NCBI RefSeq assembly: GCF_900111925.1
Contig: NZ_FOKA01000009.1
Span: 62,001 to 126,000 of the forward strand
Direction of reading: 5' to 3'
Length of the DNA stretch: 64,000 nucleotides
Source of the DNA: Cellulomonas marina
Lineage (GTDB): Bacteria; Actinomycetota; Actinomycetes; Actinomycetales; Cellulomonadaceae
The notes beneath the pieces were generated by a model. The model was not told the DNA's origin. It made no database searches and was given only the letters and a program-made list of their open reading frames with translations. Below, one piece after another: positions 47,647 through 55,897 of the stretch. Numbering within the stretch: the stretch's first letter is position 1; each line of letters starts with the position of its first letter. A program made the position numbers and the translations under genes.

Positions 47647-49926
47647 GTGGACGCGCTCCCCGAAGACTCCGGGCCGCCGGCCTGGGACCCGGACGAGCCG
47701 GCGCTCCTGGCGGCGCTCGTCGCCGGGCTGGCCGCGCAGGGTAGTGACGGCGTCACGGTGCTGCGGCCCGTCGGGCCGCCGGACGCGCCCACGGACTTCC
47801 GCGTGGTGGCCGACACGGGCATGACCGCCCGGCTGGCCGGGGTCCCGAGCCTCGGCCGGACGCTGCGCGAGCTCTACCCGCCCGCGTTCGCCGACCGGCT
47901 GGTGGCCGTCAACCGCGAGGTGCTCACCACCGGGGGCACGGTGCGCGAGGACGTCGAGCTGGTCGCGGACGCCGACGGCCGCCTGCGCCCTCCCGCCGTG
48001 CCCGGGGCGCCCGACGAGGGGTCGTCGGCGACCCGGGTCGCCGAGACGGTCCGCGTCCCGGCCGGCGGCCTCGTCGTCGTCCTGTGGCGGGACGTGACGG
48101 ACGTGCGCCGGGCGGAGGCCGCCCGGCGCAGCAGCGAGCAGCGGTTCCGCGCCCTCGTCGAGAACGCCGCCGACGCCGTCGTCGTCACGGACGCCGGGGG
48201 GACCGTGACGTGGAGCGGCCCGGCCGCCGTGCGGGTGAGCGGCCGCGGCGCCGACGCGCTCGACGGCGTCGCCCTGCCCGCCCTCGCGCTGCCGGAGGAC
48301 CGCGGGCTGGTCGAGGCGCTGCTGCGCGACGTGGCCGCGGAGCCCACGGGCGGGACCGCCGAGGTGCACGCGCGCGTGCTGCGCGGCCCCGGGCCGGAGG
48401 GGGAGGTGCGCTGGCTGCACCTGCTGGCGGCCAACTGGCTCGACGAGCCGGCCGTCGCGGGCCTCGTCGTGCACCTGCGCGACGTCACCGCGCAGCGCGC
48501 CGCCGAGGACCAGCTCCACCAGATCGCCCTCGAGGACCCGCTCACCGGCCTGCCCAACCGCCGGTGGTTCCTCGGGGCGCTGCGCGACGCGGTGGCCCGC
48601 AGCGCGCGGGACGGCACGTCGTTCGCGCTCGCCGTGCTCGACGTCGACGACTTCAGGGTCGTCAACGACAGCCTCGGTCACGCCGCCGGGGACCTGCTGC
48701 TCGTGGAGCTCGCCGCCCGCCTGGCCACGCAGCTGCGGCCAGGTCTCGCGCTGGCGCGGCTCGGGGGCGACGAGTTCGTCGTCGTCGCCGAGGGGCTGCC
48801 CGTCACCGCCAGCACGCTCAGGGACGCGTGTGGGAACGCGCACGGGGAGGCGACCGGCGAGGACGACGCCGGCACCCGGCTCGCGGCCCGCGTCGCCGCG
48901 GCGGCCGAGGGGCGGTTCCGCGTCGGCTCGGTGGCCACGCGCGTGACGGTGTCGATCGGCGTGGTCACGCACCAGCCCGAGGACCCGGGCGGCGACGACG
49001 CGCCGGCGGGCCTCACGGGCGGCCGCCGCGCCGAGGAGCTGCTGGCCCAGGCCGACGCCGCGCTGCACGAGGCCAAGCGCCGCGGCCGGGCCCGCGCCGA
49101 GCCGTTCACCGCCGAGCTGGGCGCCCGCGTGCAGCACCGCCTCGACCTGGGCAGCCAGCTCCACCAGGCGCTGGAGCAGGAGGAGCTCGAGCTGTACTGG
49201 CAGCCGATCGTCCGGCTGGCCGACCGGCGGACGGTGGCGGCCGAGGCGCTCCTGCGGTGGAACCACCCGCGGCGCGGGGTGGTGGAGGCCGCGCAGTTCC
49301 TGCCGCTCGCGGGGGAGGTGGGGCTCATGCCGGCGCTGTCGTCGTGGGCCGTGGACGCCGCCCTCGGCCAGGCGGCACGGTGGCAGGCCGCGGGCGACGG
49401 GCCGGACGTGTTCATCAACCTCGCGGCCGTGCAGCTCGCCGTCGCGGAGCTGGACCGCGAGCTCGCCGGGCTGGCCGCCTGGCACGGCGTCGACCCGCAC
49501 GGCGTGTTCTTCGAGCTGTCCGAGGAGGTGCTCGGCACCGACGTGCCGGGCCTCGGCGACCGGTTGCGGCGCAAGCGCGAGCGCGGGTTCGCCATCGCGC
49601 TCGACGACTTCGGCGCCGGCAACACGGCCCTCACGTGGCTGCGGCGGATGCCCGTGGACGTGCTCAAGCTCGACCGGTCCTTCGCGGTGTCCGTCGACGA
49701 GAGCCGGACCCGCACGGTCGTGCGGGCGATCCTCGGCCTGGCCCGCGACCTGGGCGTCCGGACGATCGCCGAGGGCGTCGAGACCGAGGAGCAGCTCGCG
49801 TTCTTCACCGAGGAGGGGTGCGACGACGCGCAGGGCTACCTGCTGGGCCGGCCCGGGCCGGTCGCGCTGCTGGGCGGGTTCGCGGGCGGGTTCGCGGGCG
49901 GCTCGGCGGGTGGCTCAGCGTCCTGA
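47647..49926 (+). CDS. PAS-GGDEF-EAL bifunctional c-di-GMP protein
   Basis: A 759-aa protein for making and/or breaking cyclic di-GMP. The order is: an N-terminal region shared with the upstream paralogue (VTVLRPVGPPDAPTDFRVVA), a PAS domain (RFRALVENAADAVVVTDAGG to HLRDVTAQRAAEDQL), GGDEF (DPLTGLPNRRWFLGALRDAV, with RLGGDEFVVVAEG complete) and EAL (AAEALLRWNHP, NLAAVQL, FELSEEVL, ALDDFGAGNTALTWLR, LKLDRSFA, AEGVETEEQ). Both catalytic sites look intact. GTG 47647 is chosen because CAGAGT lies 6 nt upstream. The last 91 bp, a Gly/Ala-rich tail from a 12-bp repeat, overlap the convergent MarR gene. Confidence 0.9.
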   Translation: MDALPEDSGPPAWDPDEPALLAALVAGLAAQGSDGVTVLRPVGPPDAPTDFRVVADTGMTARLAGVPSLGRTLRELYPPAFADRLVAVNREVLTTGGTVREDVELVADADGRLRPPAVPGAPDEGSSATRVAETVRVPAGGLVVVLWRDVTDVRRAEAARRSSEQRFRALVENAADAVVVTDAGGTVTWSGPAAVRVSGRGADALDGVALPALALPEDRGLVEALLRDVAAEPTGGTAEVHARVLRGPGPEGEVRWLHLLAANWLDEPAVAGLVVHLRDVTAQRAAEDQLHQIALEDPLTGLPNRRWFLGALRDAVARSARDGTSFALAVLDVDDFRVVNDSLGHAAGDLLLVELAARLATQLRPGLALARLGGDEFVVVAEGLPVTASTLRDACGNAHGEATGEDDAGTRLAARVAAAAEGRFRVGSVATRVTVSIGVVTHQPEDPGGDDAPAGLTGGRRAEELLAQADAALHEAKRRGRARAEPFTAELGARVQHRLDLGSQLHQALEQEELELYWQPIVRLADRRTVAAEALLRWNHPRRGVVEAAQFLPLAGEVGLMPALSSWAVDAALGQAARWQAAGDGPDVFINLAAVQLAVAELDRELAGLAAWHGVDPHGVFFELSEEVLGTDVPGLGDRLRRKRERGFAIALDDFGAGNTALTWLRRMPVDVLKLDRSFAVSVDESRTRTVVRAILGLARDLGVRTIAEGVETEEQLAFFTEEGCDDAQGYLLGRPGPVALLGGFAGGFAGGSAGGSAS

Positions 49927-50417
49927 CGCACGGACCCGCCGACGGTGCGGCGCGGCTGCCGGCCGTCCTCCTCCAGCCGGGCCAGGACGGCGCTCGCGAT
50001 GCCCCGGAGCTGCTCGACCTGCTCCTCGTCGAGCACGTCGAAGACGCTGCGCCGCACCTGCGCGACGTGCCCGGGGGCGGCGGCGCGCACGACGTCCCCG
50101 CCGGCGTCGGTGAGGGTCACGACCGTGGCCCGGCGGTCGGTGGGGCTCGTCGAGCGCGTCACCGCCCCCCGCGCCTCGAGGCGGGCGACGACGTGCGAGA
50201 GCCGCGGCAGCGTCGCGTCGGTGCGGCGGGCCAGGTCCGTCATCTGCAGCGTCGCGCCGTCGGCCTCGGACAGCATCGCCAGGACCATGTACTCGAAGTG
50301 CGTGAGCCCGGCGTCGCGCCGCAGCTGGGCGTCGAGCACGGTCGGGAGCCGCTCGACCACCGCGATGAGCGGCAGCCAGGCCGCCAGCTGCGCCTCGCCC
50401 AGCCACCGCGTGCCCAT
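49836..50417 (-). CDS. MarR family transcriptional regulator
   Basis: A 193-aa MarR regulator. The winged helix is clear: GLTHFEYMVLAMLSEADGAT, LQMTDLARRTDATLPRLSHV, then the wing VTRSTSPTDRRATVVTLTDAG. A C-terminal Pro/Ala tail (AEPPAEPPANPPANPP) arises from the antisense of the Gly-rich repeat that ends the opposing GGDEF-EAL gene, so the two genes overlap by 91 bp. ATG 50417 is leaderless behind TAGGGT. Its target is unknown. Confidence 0.9.
   Translation of the reverse strand: MGTRWLGEAQLAAWLPLIAVVERLPTVLDAQLRRDAGLTHFEYMVLAMLSEADGATLQMTDLARRTDATLPRLSHVVARLEARGAVTRSTSPTDRRATVVTLTDAGGDVVRAAAPGHVAQVRRSVFDVLDEEQVEQLRGIASAVLARLEEDGRQPRRTVGGSVRQDAEPPAEPPANPPANPPSSATGPGRPSR
49873..49918. repeat. 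12-bp tandem repeat shared by two convergent genes
   Basis: About four degenerate copies of GGCGGGTTCGCG. The plus strand encodes GGFAGGFAGGSAGG; the minus strand encodes the Pro-rich MarR tail. Confidence 0.8.
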
Positions 50418-50423
50418 GACGGG

Positions 50424-50429
50424 ACCCTA
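50424..50429 (-). promoter_or_regulatory. -10 element of the MarR gene built on the upstream stop codon
   Basis: TAGGGT on the minus strand, 6 nt before ATG 50417. Its TAG is the stop codon of the RNA ligase-like gene (50427-50429). Confidence 0.55.
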
Positions 50430-50954
50430 CGGCGTCGTCGGCGTCCCGTCAGCGCTGACCAGGGTGGTCACCGTCCCGGCTTCCGGGTCCCACCGGCGCA
50501 GCGCCACCAGCCGCAGGACGACGTCGGCGTGCCCCAGCACCGCCAGCGCCCGCCCGACGTCGGCGCGTGGCAGCCGCCGGGCCAGCGTGACGTGCGCCAG
50601 CCAGCCGGGGTGCGGCGTGGTGGGGGCCGCGGCCCGCAGCTCGAGCGCCGCCGCGGTGAGCGCGTCGGGCACGTCGACGAGCCGCGCGAGGGTCACCCGC
50701 TCCCCGCCCAGCACGACGAGGCCCGCCGCGCGCACCTCCAGCGGCAGGAGGGGCCCGACCAGCGCCGCGGCCCGCGCCAGCAGCGGCTCGTCGAGCGCGG
50801 GGGCGGGCAGCAGGGTGACGTGCGGGGCGTTCGTCGCGCCGGTGTGGTCGAGCTGGGACGGCAGGTCCGCGTCGCGCAGGGCCTGCCAGTCGGCGCGGAC
50901 CGCGGCGTCGCCGGCCCCGTCGGGCAGGAGCTCCAGGGCGTGGAGGCGCGGCAC
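50427..50954 (-). CDS. 2'-5' RNA ligase family protein (LigT-like)
   Basis: A 175-aa 2H phosphoesterase-superfamily protein. The two catalytic H-x-T motifs are HVTLLP (about residue 45) and HVTLAR (about residue 120). Members ligate or cleave 2'-5' or cyclic phosphate bonds in RNA; the biological substrate is usually unknown. GTG 50954 is 1 nt from the stop of the DUF2599 gene, so rhomboid, DUF2599 and this gene form one unit. Confidence 0.88.
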   Translation of the reverse strand: MPRLHALELLPDGAGDAAVRADWQALRDADLPSQLDHTGATNAPHVTLLPAPALDEPLLARAAALVGPLLPLEVRAAGLVVLGGERVTLARLVDVPDALTAAALELRAAAPTTPHPGWLAHVTLARRLPRADVGRALAVLGHADVVLRLVALRRWDPEAGTVTTLVSADGTPTTP

Positions 50955-50955
50955 G

Positions 50956-51888
50956 TCAGCCCTCGCCCTGCTCGACCGGGTTGCAGCCGGCGGCCAGCAG
51001 CTCGAGCGTGTCGACCTCGGGCCGCCACGGCTCGAGGTTCCAGGTCGCCTTCGTCGGCGCGCCGAGCTGGTGGCACCAGAGCTGGTCGTGCATCGACGTC
51101 GTCCCGGCCTCCGGCTCGCGGGCGACGAGCTGCGCCCACACGCCCTCCGCCGCGGCGGCCCCGCCCACGCGCGCCCAGGCCGAGGGGGTCACGGCCAGGG
51201 ACCGCCCGCCCTCGCGGTCGCCCCACCGCGCGTCGAGGACGGTGGTCGCGGCGAGCCACAGCGGCAGCTCGGCCGGAGTCGTGCCGGCGGTCGAGGTGGG
51301 GCTCGCGGGGAGCATGACCGCGAGGGTGCCGTCGGGACCGGGGACGACGCCCGCCCCGCGGGGCCCGGGGACGGACGTCGTCCCGTCGGCGGCCGGGGCC
51401 GTCCCCGGCGCGGCGACGCCCGCGACGAACCCGCCCGCCGCATCGGTGACGACCACCGTCCCGTCGTCCTCCGCGACGAGCGAGCGGTCCGGCGGAGCGG
51501 CCAGCCAGGCGACGGGGGACCGGGCCGCCGTCGCCCCGGGGGTGAGCCGGGCCAGCGCCGAGCCGTCCGGGCCCGCCTCGACGACGAGCGTCGTGCCGGG
51601 CGCGGGCAGGACCGCCAGCGTCACGTCGCCCGCGGTGAGGGCGGTGCCCCGGGCGCGCACGTCGGCGGCGTCGGCCGGGGCCGCGTGCGCGCTCGGGCCA
51701 CCGCTCAGGTCACCGCTCGGGCCGCCGGTCGTGCCGTTCGTCGGGCCGGCGGAGGCCGCCGGGCCCGTGCCGGTGCTCGTCGTCCCGGTGCTCGTCGGGC
51801 CGTCCGTCCCCGCCGTGCACGCGGCGGCGCCCCCGACGAGGAGCAGCGCGGCCGCCACCAGCGCGACCGGCGCCCGCGAGGGCGTCAC
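50956..51888 (-). CDS. DUF2599 domain-containing lipoprotein
   Basis: A 310-aa secreted lipoprotein. The signal peptide (APVALVAAALLLVGGAAAC) ends at a Cys near residue 24, then a Thr/Ser/Gly linker follows. The C-terminus matches the DUF2599 family of actinobacteria, with ARWGDREGGRSLAVTPSAWA, HDQLWCHQLGAPTKATWNLE and PWRPEVDTLELLAAGCNP, including two conserved Cys that may form a disulfide. The function is unknown. GTG 51888 overlaps the rhomboid stop, so an exported protein is coupled to a membrane protease. Confidence 0.87.
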   Translation of the reverse strand: MTPSRAPVALVAAALLLVGGAAACTAGTDGPTSTGTTSTGTGPAASAGPTNGTTGGPSGDLSGGPSAHAAPADAADVRARGTALTAGDVTLAVLPAPGTTLVVEAGPDGSALARLTPGATAARSPVAWLAAPPDRSLVAEDDGTVVVTDAAGGFVAGVAAPGTAPAADGTTSVPGPRGAGVVPGPDGTLAVMLPASPTSTAGTTPAELPLWLAATTVLDARWGDREGGRSLAVTPSAWARVGGAAAAEGVWAQLVAREPEAGTTSMHDQLWCHQLGAPTKATWNLEPWRPEVDTLELLAAGCNPVEQGEG

Positions 51889-52625
51889 CACCGGGTTCCG
51901 CGCCGGCGCTCGAGCCGCCGCGCCTCGTAGGGGTCCACGAGCCGGACCCGGCGGTCGACGCCGCGCCGCACGCGCTCCGGACGGGCCAGCGCCCGCGCCA
52001 GCACCAGCCCCGCGACGAACCCGCCGACGTGGGCGAAGTAGGCGACGCCGCCCCCGGCGAGGCCGGTGAGCGACGTGAGCCCGGACCAGAACTGCAGGAG
52101 GAACCACACGCCGATGAGCAGCCACGCCGGCAGCACGGGCCACACGAACAGCGGCGGCACGATGACGACGATCGTGCGCACCATCCCGCGCGGGAACAGC
52201 ACGACGTAGGCGGCCAGGACACCGGCGATGGCCCCGCTGGCACCGACGAGCGGCACCGTGCCCGAGGGGTCGACGAGCACCTGCGCGACGCTGCCGGCGA
52301 CGCCGGCCAGCAGGTAGAAGCTCAGGTACCGGACGTGGCCCAGGGCGTCCTCGACGTTGTCGCCGAACACCCACAGGTACAGCATGTTGCCGCCGAGGTG
52401 CAGCCACGAGGCGTGCAGGAAGGTGCAGGTCAGCAGCGTCGGCCACGTCGTCGGGTCGCTCGTGACGAGGGCCGGCACGGCGGCGTACCGCGCGAACGTC
52501 AGGGCCTGCTCGAAGGGCGTCGACAGGGCCGTGGAGACGAAGACGGCGACGTTGGTGACGAGCAGGAGGTAGGTGACCCACGGCGTCGTGCGGCGGCGGG
52601 AGTTGTCGTCCGCGATGGGGATCAC
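51885..52625 (-). CDS. rhomboid family intramembrane serine protease
   Basis: A 246-aa rhomboid protease with six or more TM helices. It cleaves TM segments using a Ser-His dyad: Ser in VPLVGASGAIAGVLAAYV and His in YFAHVGGFVAGLV. The HLGGNMLYLWVFGDNVED loop (His-Asn) is typical, and the basic C-terminal tail is cytosolic. GTG 52625 has TACCGT 6 nt upstream. It is first in a unit with the DUF2599 lipoprotein and the LigT-like gene. Its substrate is unknown. Confidence 0.92.
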   Translation of the reverse strand: MIPIADDNSRRRTTPWVTYLLLVTNVAVFVSTALSTPFEQALTFARYAAVPALVTSDPTTWPTLLTCTFLHASWLHLGGNMLYLWVFGDNVEDALGHVRYLSFYLLAGVAGSVAQVLVDPSGTVPLVGASGAIAGVLAAYVVLFPRGMVRTIVVIVPPLFVWPVLPAWLLIGVWFLLQFWSGLTSLTGLAGGGVAYFAHVGGFVAGLVLARALARPERVRRGVDRRVRLVDPYEARRLERRRGTRW

Positions 52626-52631
52626 CCGTGA

Positions 52632-52637
52632 ACGGTA
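52632..52637 (-). promoter_or_regulatory. leaderless -10 element of the rhomboid unit
   Basis: TACCGT on the minus strand, 6 nt before GTG 52625. A 12-bp repeat GTGGCGTCGGCA (two and a half copies) lies at 52668-52697 just upstream. Confidence 0.55.
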
Positions 52638-52704
52638 GGCGACCGCGGCCCCGCCCGGGCGCCGGCGGTGGCGTCGGCAGTGGCGTCGGCAGTGGCGGAT
52701 GGGC

Positions 52705-53424
52705 TCAGGGGCGCGGGGGGCGCTGCCCGCCGCCGGCCGCGACGACCGCGTCCCAGACCTCCTGCACCACCGCGCGGGCGTGCCGCTCGGCGGCGTCCTC
52801 GTCGCCGGCCAGGACGGCGGCCGCCGTGGCCTCGTGGTGGTCGAGCGCGTCCGCGACGGGCAGCGCGGGCATGAGGCCGAGCGTCGCGCGGCCCGCCAGC
52901 ACCTCCGCGACCGGGCCGGTGAGCGCCGCGAGCATCTCGTTGCCGCCGGCCTGCAGGAGCAGGACGTGGAAGGCCACGTCGGCGGCGAGGTACGCCTCGC
53001 TGCGGCCCTCGCCCTCCTCGCCCATGAGGCGCAGCCCGGCCGCCAGCTCGGCCAGCCGGGCGCGGTCGGCGGTGCTCGCGTGCCGGGCGGCGAGGCGGGC
53101 GGCCGTCGGCTCCACGGCCATGCGCAGCTCCGTCAGGGCGACGAGCTGCCGGTGCCGGCCCGGTCCGGCCAGCCGCCACTGGATGACCTGCGGGTCCAGC
53201 GCGTTCCAGCGGTCCTCGGGCAGGACGCGGACGCCGACGCGCTGCCGCGCCTCGACCATCCCGACCGCCTCGAGGACGCGGACCACCTCCCGCACCACCG
53301 TGCGGGACACCCCGAGCTCGGCCTCGAGGCCGGCCAGGGTGAGGACCGTGCCGGCGGGCCGTCGGCCGCCCGCGATCTCCTGGCCGAAGCGGTCCAGGAC
53401 GCCGAGGTGCAGGCCTCCGCGCAT
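52705..53424 (-). CDS. GntR family (FCD-type) regulator of gluconate genes
   Basis: A 239-aa FadR-subfamily GntR regulator. The winged helix is DRFGQEIAGGRRPAGTVLTL, GLEAELGVSRTVVREVVRVL and GMVEARQRVGVRVLP. The C-terminal FCD domain (ELRMAVEPTAARLAARHAS, DVAFHVLLLQAGGNEMLAAL, DHHEATAAAVLAGDEDAAER) holds the metal- and ligand-binding His residues. It is divergent from the gluconate permease operon, so gluconate or a phosphorylated derivative is the likely effector. ATG 53424 opens the helix-turn-helix; a longer reading from 53523 adds only Pro/Arg-rich sequence. Confidence 0.9.
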   Translation of the reverse strand: MRGGLHLGVLDRFGQEIAGGRRPAGTVLTLAGLEAELGVSRTVVREVVRVLEAVGMVEARQRVGVRVLPEDRWNALDPQVIQWRLAGPGRHRQLVALTELRMAVEPTAARLAARHASTADRARLAELAAGLRLMGEEGEGRSEAYLAADVAFHVLLLQAGGNEMLAALTGPVAEVLAGRATLGLMPALPVADALDHHEATAAAVLAGDEDAAERHARAVVQEVWDAVVAAGGGQRPPRP

Positions 53425-53544
53425 GCGTCCCCCTCGGTCTGGTGCGGCTGCCGCCGGTCGTGGGCGGCACCGGCCGGTGGCGGAGTCTAGGCGGGAGGGC
53501 CAGGGTCGGGACGGGGTCTCCAACGCAGGAGTCCACCAGCAGGG

Positions 53545-53566
53545 TTGCTAATAGTCGTACTTTTCT
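53545..53566. promoter_or_regulatory. putative GntR operator/promoter (AT-rich island)
   Basis: TTGCTAATAGTCGTACTTTTCT is strikingly AT-rich for this genome and lies about 90 bp before the permease start. It contains the short palindrome AGTCGTACT and the half-sites GTCG and CGAC flanking TACTTTTCTG. Binding by the divergent GntR protein is inferred. Confidence 0.45.
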
Positions 53567-53654
53567 GCGACGGTGGCGCGCCGGGCGACGCCGCCCGGCA
53601 CGCAGGCCGGATCCCCGGCGCAGGACACGACCCCCTCGATCGACGGAGATCCCC

Positions 53655-55043
53655 ATGGACGACTGGACCCAGACACTGGGCGCGGGACCGCTGCTCGGCA
53701 TCGCCGCCGCGGCGATCGCGCTGATCCTCGTGCTCGTCATCCGCTTCAAGCTGCACGCGTTCCTCACGCTCATCGTGGTCTCGCTGCTGACGGCGCTGGC
53801 CACCGGCATCCCGATCGGCGAGATCGTGAACACCCTCGTCGGGGGCTTCGGCTCCACGCTGGGGACGGTCGCGCTGCTCATCGGGCTGGGCGCGATGCTC
53901 GGCAAGCTCGTCGAGCACTCCGGCGGCGCCCGGGTGTTGGCCGAGGCGCTCGTGGCCCGGTTCGGGGAGAAGCGGGCGTCGTTCGCGCTCGGCCTCGCCT
54001 CGCTCATCATGGGCTTCCCGATCTTCTTCGACGCCGGGCTCGTCGTCATGCTGCCGATCATCTTCGCGGTGGCGCGGCGCCTGGGCGGCAACAACGTGCT
54101 CGCCTACGGCATCCCCGCCGCGGCCGCCTTCTCGGTCATGCACGTGTTCCTGCCGCCGCACCCCGGTCCCGTCGCAGCGACCGAGCTCTACGGCGCCAAC
54201 CTGGGTGTCGTGCTCATCGTCGGGATCATCCTGGCGTTCCCCGTATGGTACGTCTCCGGCTACATCTGGGGCAAGCGGGTCGGCACCAAGTACGTCCTGC
54301 CGGTCCCGGGCTTCTTCGGCGCCGTCGACGACGACCAGCCGACGAACCCGCCGCGGTTCGGCACGGTCATCGCCGTCATGGCCCTGCCGCTCGTCCTCAT
54401 CTTCATGAACACCGGGCTCGACGCGGCCGCCGCGGCGGGCGCCGTCGACGAGGAGGCCGGCTGGGTCCGCGTCCTGACGCTGCTCGGCACGTCCTCCATC
54501 GCGCTGCTCATCTCCGTGCTCGTCGCGATGGTCGTCCTCGGCTCGCGGCGCGGCGTCGAGGGCACCGCGCTGGAGAAGGTCCTCGACTCCTCGCTCGGCC
54601 CGGTCTGCTCGGTCATCCTCATCACCGGCGCCGGCGGCATGTTCGGCGGCGTCCTGCGCACGTCGGGCATCGGCGACGCGCTGTCCGACTCGCTGGCCTC
54701 CATCGGCCTGCCCGTCATCGTCGCGGCCTACGTCATCTCCGTCATCCTGCGGCTCGCGCAGGGCTCGGCCACGGTCGCCCTGGTCACGGCGGCCGGCCTC
54801 ATGGCCCCGGCCGTCACCGCCGGGGACTACAACGCGCTCCAGGTCGCCTGCATCACGCTCGCCACGGCGGCCGGCTCGGTCTTCGCCAGCCACGTCAACG
54901 ACTCGGGCTTCTGGCTCGTGGGGCGCCTCATGGGCATGGACGTCAAGACCACCCTGAAGACGTGGACCGTGCAGCAGACCATCGAGTCCGTGCTGGCCTT
55001 CGCGATCATCTCGGTGATCTTCGTCGGGGCGAGCGCGGTCTGA
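53655..55043 (+). CDS. gntP: GntP family gluconate:H+ symporter
   Basis: A 462-aa permease of the GntP family that imports gluconate or related sugar acids. It has 12-14 hydrophobic helices; marks include IRFKLHAFLTLIVVSLLTAL, GLASLIMGFPIFFDAGLVVM, AFSVMHVFLPPHPGPVAATE and FASHVNDSGFWLVGRLMGM. ATG 53655 has GGAG upstream. It heads a coupled operon: TGATG into the next SDR, then two dehydrogenase/kinase genes. Confidence 0.94.
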   Translation: MDDWTQTLGAGPLLGIAAAAIALILVLVIRFKLHAFLTLIVVSLLTALATGIPIGEIVNTLVGGFGSTLGTVALLIGLGAMLGKLVEHSGGARVLAEALVARFGEKRASFALGLASLIMGFPIFFDAGLVVMLPIIFAVARRLGGNNVLAYGIPAAAAFSVMHVFLPPHPGPVAATELYGANLGVVLIVGIILAFPVWYVSGYIWGKRVGTKYVLPVPGFFGAVDDDQPTNPPRFGTVIAVMALPLVLIFMNTGLDAAAAAGAVDEEAGWVRVLTLLGTSSIALLISVLVAMVVLGSRRGVEGTALEKVLDSSLGPVCSVILITGAGGMFGGVLRTSGIGDALSDSLASIGLPVIVAAYVISVILRLAQGSATVALVTAAGLMAPAVTAGDYNALQVACITLATAAGSVFASHVNDSGFWLVGRLMGMDVKTTLKTWTVQQTIESVLAFAIISVIFVGASAV

Positions 55044-55831
55044 TGGCCGCGGGCAGCACGGCCGTGGGCGGCCTGTTCGACGTCACCGGGCGGCTCGCGC
55101 TCGTCACCGGGTCGTCGCGCGGCCTCGGCCGGACGATGGCCACCGGACTGGCGGAGGCCGGGGCGCGCGTGGTCCTGCACGGCCGCGACACCGCGGCGCT
55201 GGAGGCCGTCGCCGACGACCTCGAGGCGCGCACCGGCACCCGGCCGGCGTCGGTCACCTTCGACGTGACCCACGCCGCCGCGGTGGCCGACGCCGTGGGG
55301 GCCCTCGTCGAGCAGCACGGCGTGCCCGACGTGCTGGTCAACAACGCGGGCGTGCAGCGGCGGGCGCCGATCCAGGAGTTCGCCGTCGAGGACTGGGACA
55401 CCGTCATCTCCTCGAACCTGTCGAGCGCGTTCTACGTCTCACGGCAGGTCGCGCCGGGGATGGTCGCGCGCGGCTCGGGCAAGATCGTCAACATCGCGTC
55501 GGTGCAGTCGCGGCTCGCGCGGCAGACCATCGCGCCCTACTCGGCCAGCAAGGGCGGGCTCGCCTCGCTGACGCAGGGCATGGCGGCCGACCTCGCGCGG
55601 TTCGGGATCCAGGTCAACGCGATCTCGCCCGGCTACTTCGCCACGGACATGAACGCGGCGCTGTGGCAGGACCCGACCTTCGACGGCTGGGTGAAGCAGC
55701 GCACGCCGGCGCAGCGGTGGGGGCGCGTCGAGGAGCTCGTCGGCGCGCTGCTGTTCCTGAGCTCCGACGCCTCGAGCTTCGTCTCGGGGCAGAACCTGTC
55801 GGTCGACGGCGGGATGTCCGCGGTCGTGTGA
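55043..55831 (+). CDS. gluconate 5-dehydrogenase-type SDR
   Basis: A 262-aa classical SDR resembling IdnO/Gno, which interconverts 5-ketogluconate and gluconate. The cofactor loop is TGSSRGLGRTMATGLAEAG, then NNAGVQRRAPIQEF, Ser in NIASVQSRL, and Tyr-Lys in APYSASKGGLASL. The signature SPGYFATDMNAALW and the ending LSVDGGMSAVV are typical of this group. It overlaps gntP by one base. Its role with the idonate-type dehydrogenase and gluconokinase fits ketogluconate or idonate use. Confidence 0.9.
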   Translation: MAAGSTAVGGLFDVTGRLALVTGSSRGLGRTMATGLAEAGARVVLHGRDTAALEAVADDLEARTGTRPASVTFDVTHAAAVADAVGALVEQHGVPDVLVNNAGVQRRAPIQEFAVEDWDTVISSNLSSAFYVSRQVAPGMVARGSGKIVNIASVQSRLARQTIAPYSASKGGLASLTQGMAADLARFGIQVNAISPGYFATDMNAALWQDPTFDGWVKQRTPAQRWGRVEELVGALLFLSSDASSFVSGQNLSVDGGMSAVV

Positions 55832-55897
55832 CCCGCCGGGCCGGTGCCCCCGGCCCGGCCCCGCTCTCCCGGTACCGCTCGACGAGGAGGTGGCGCC

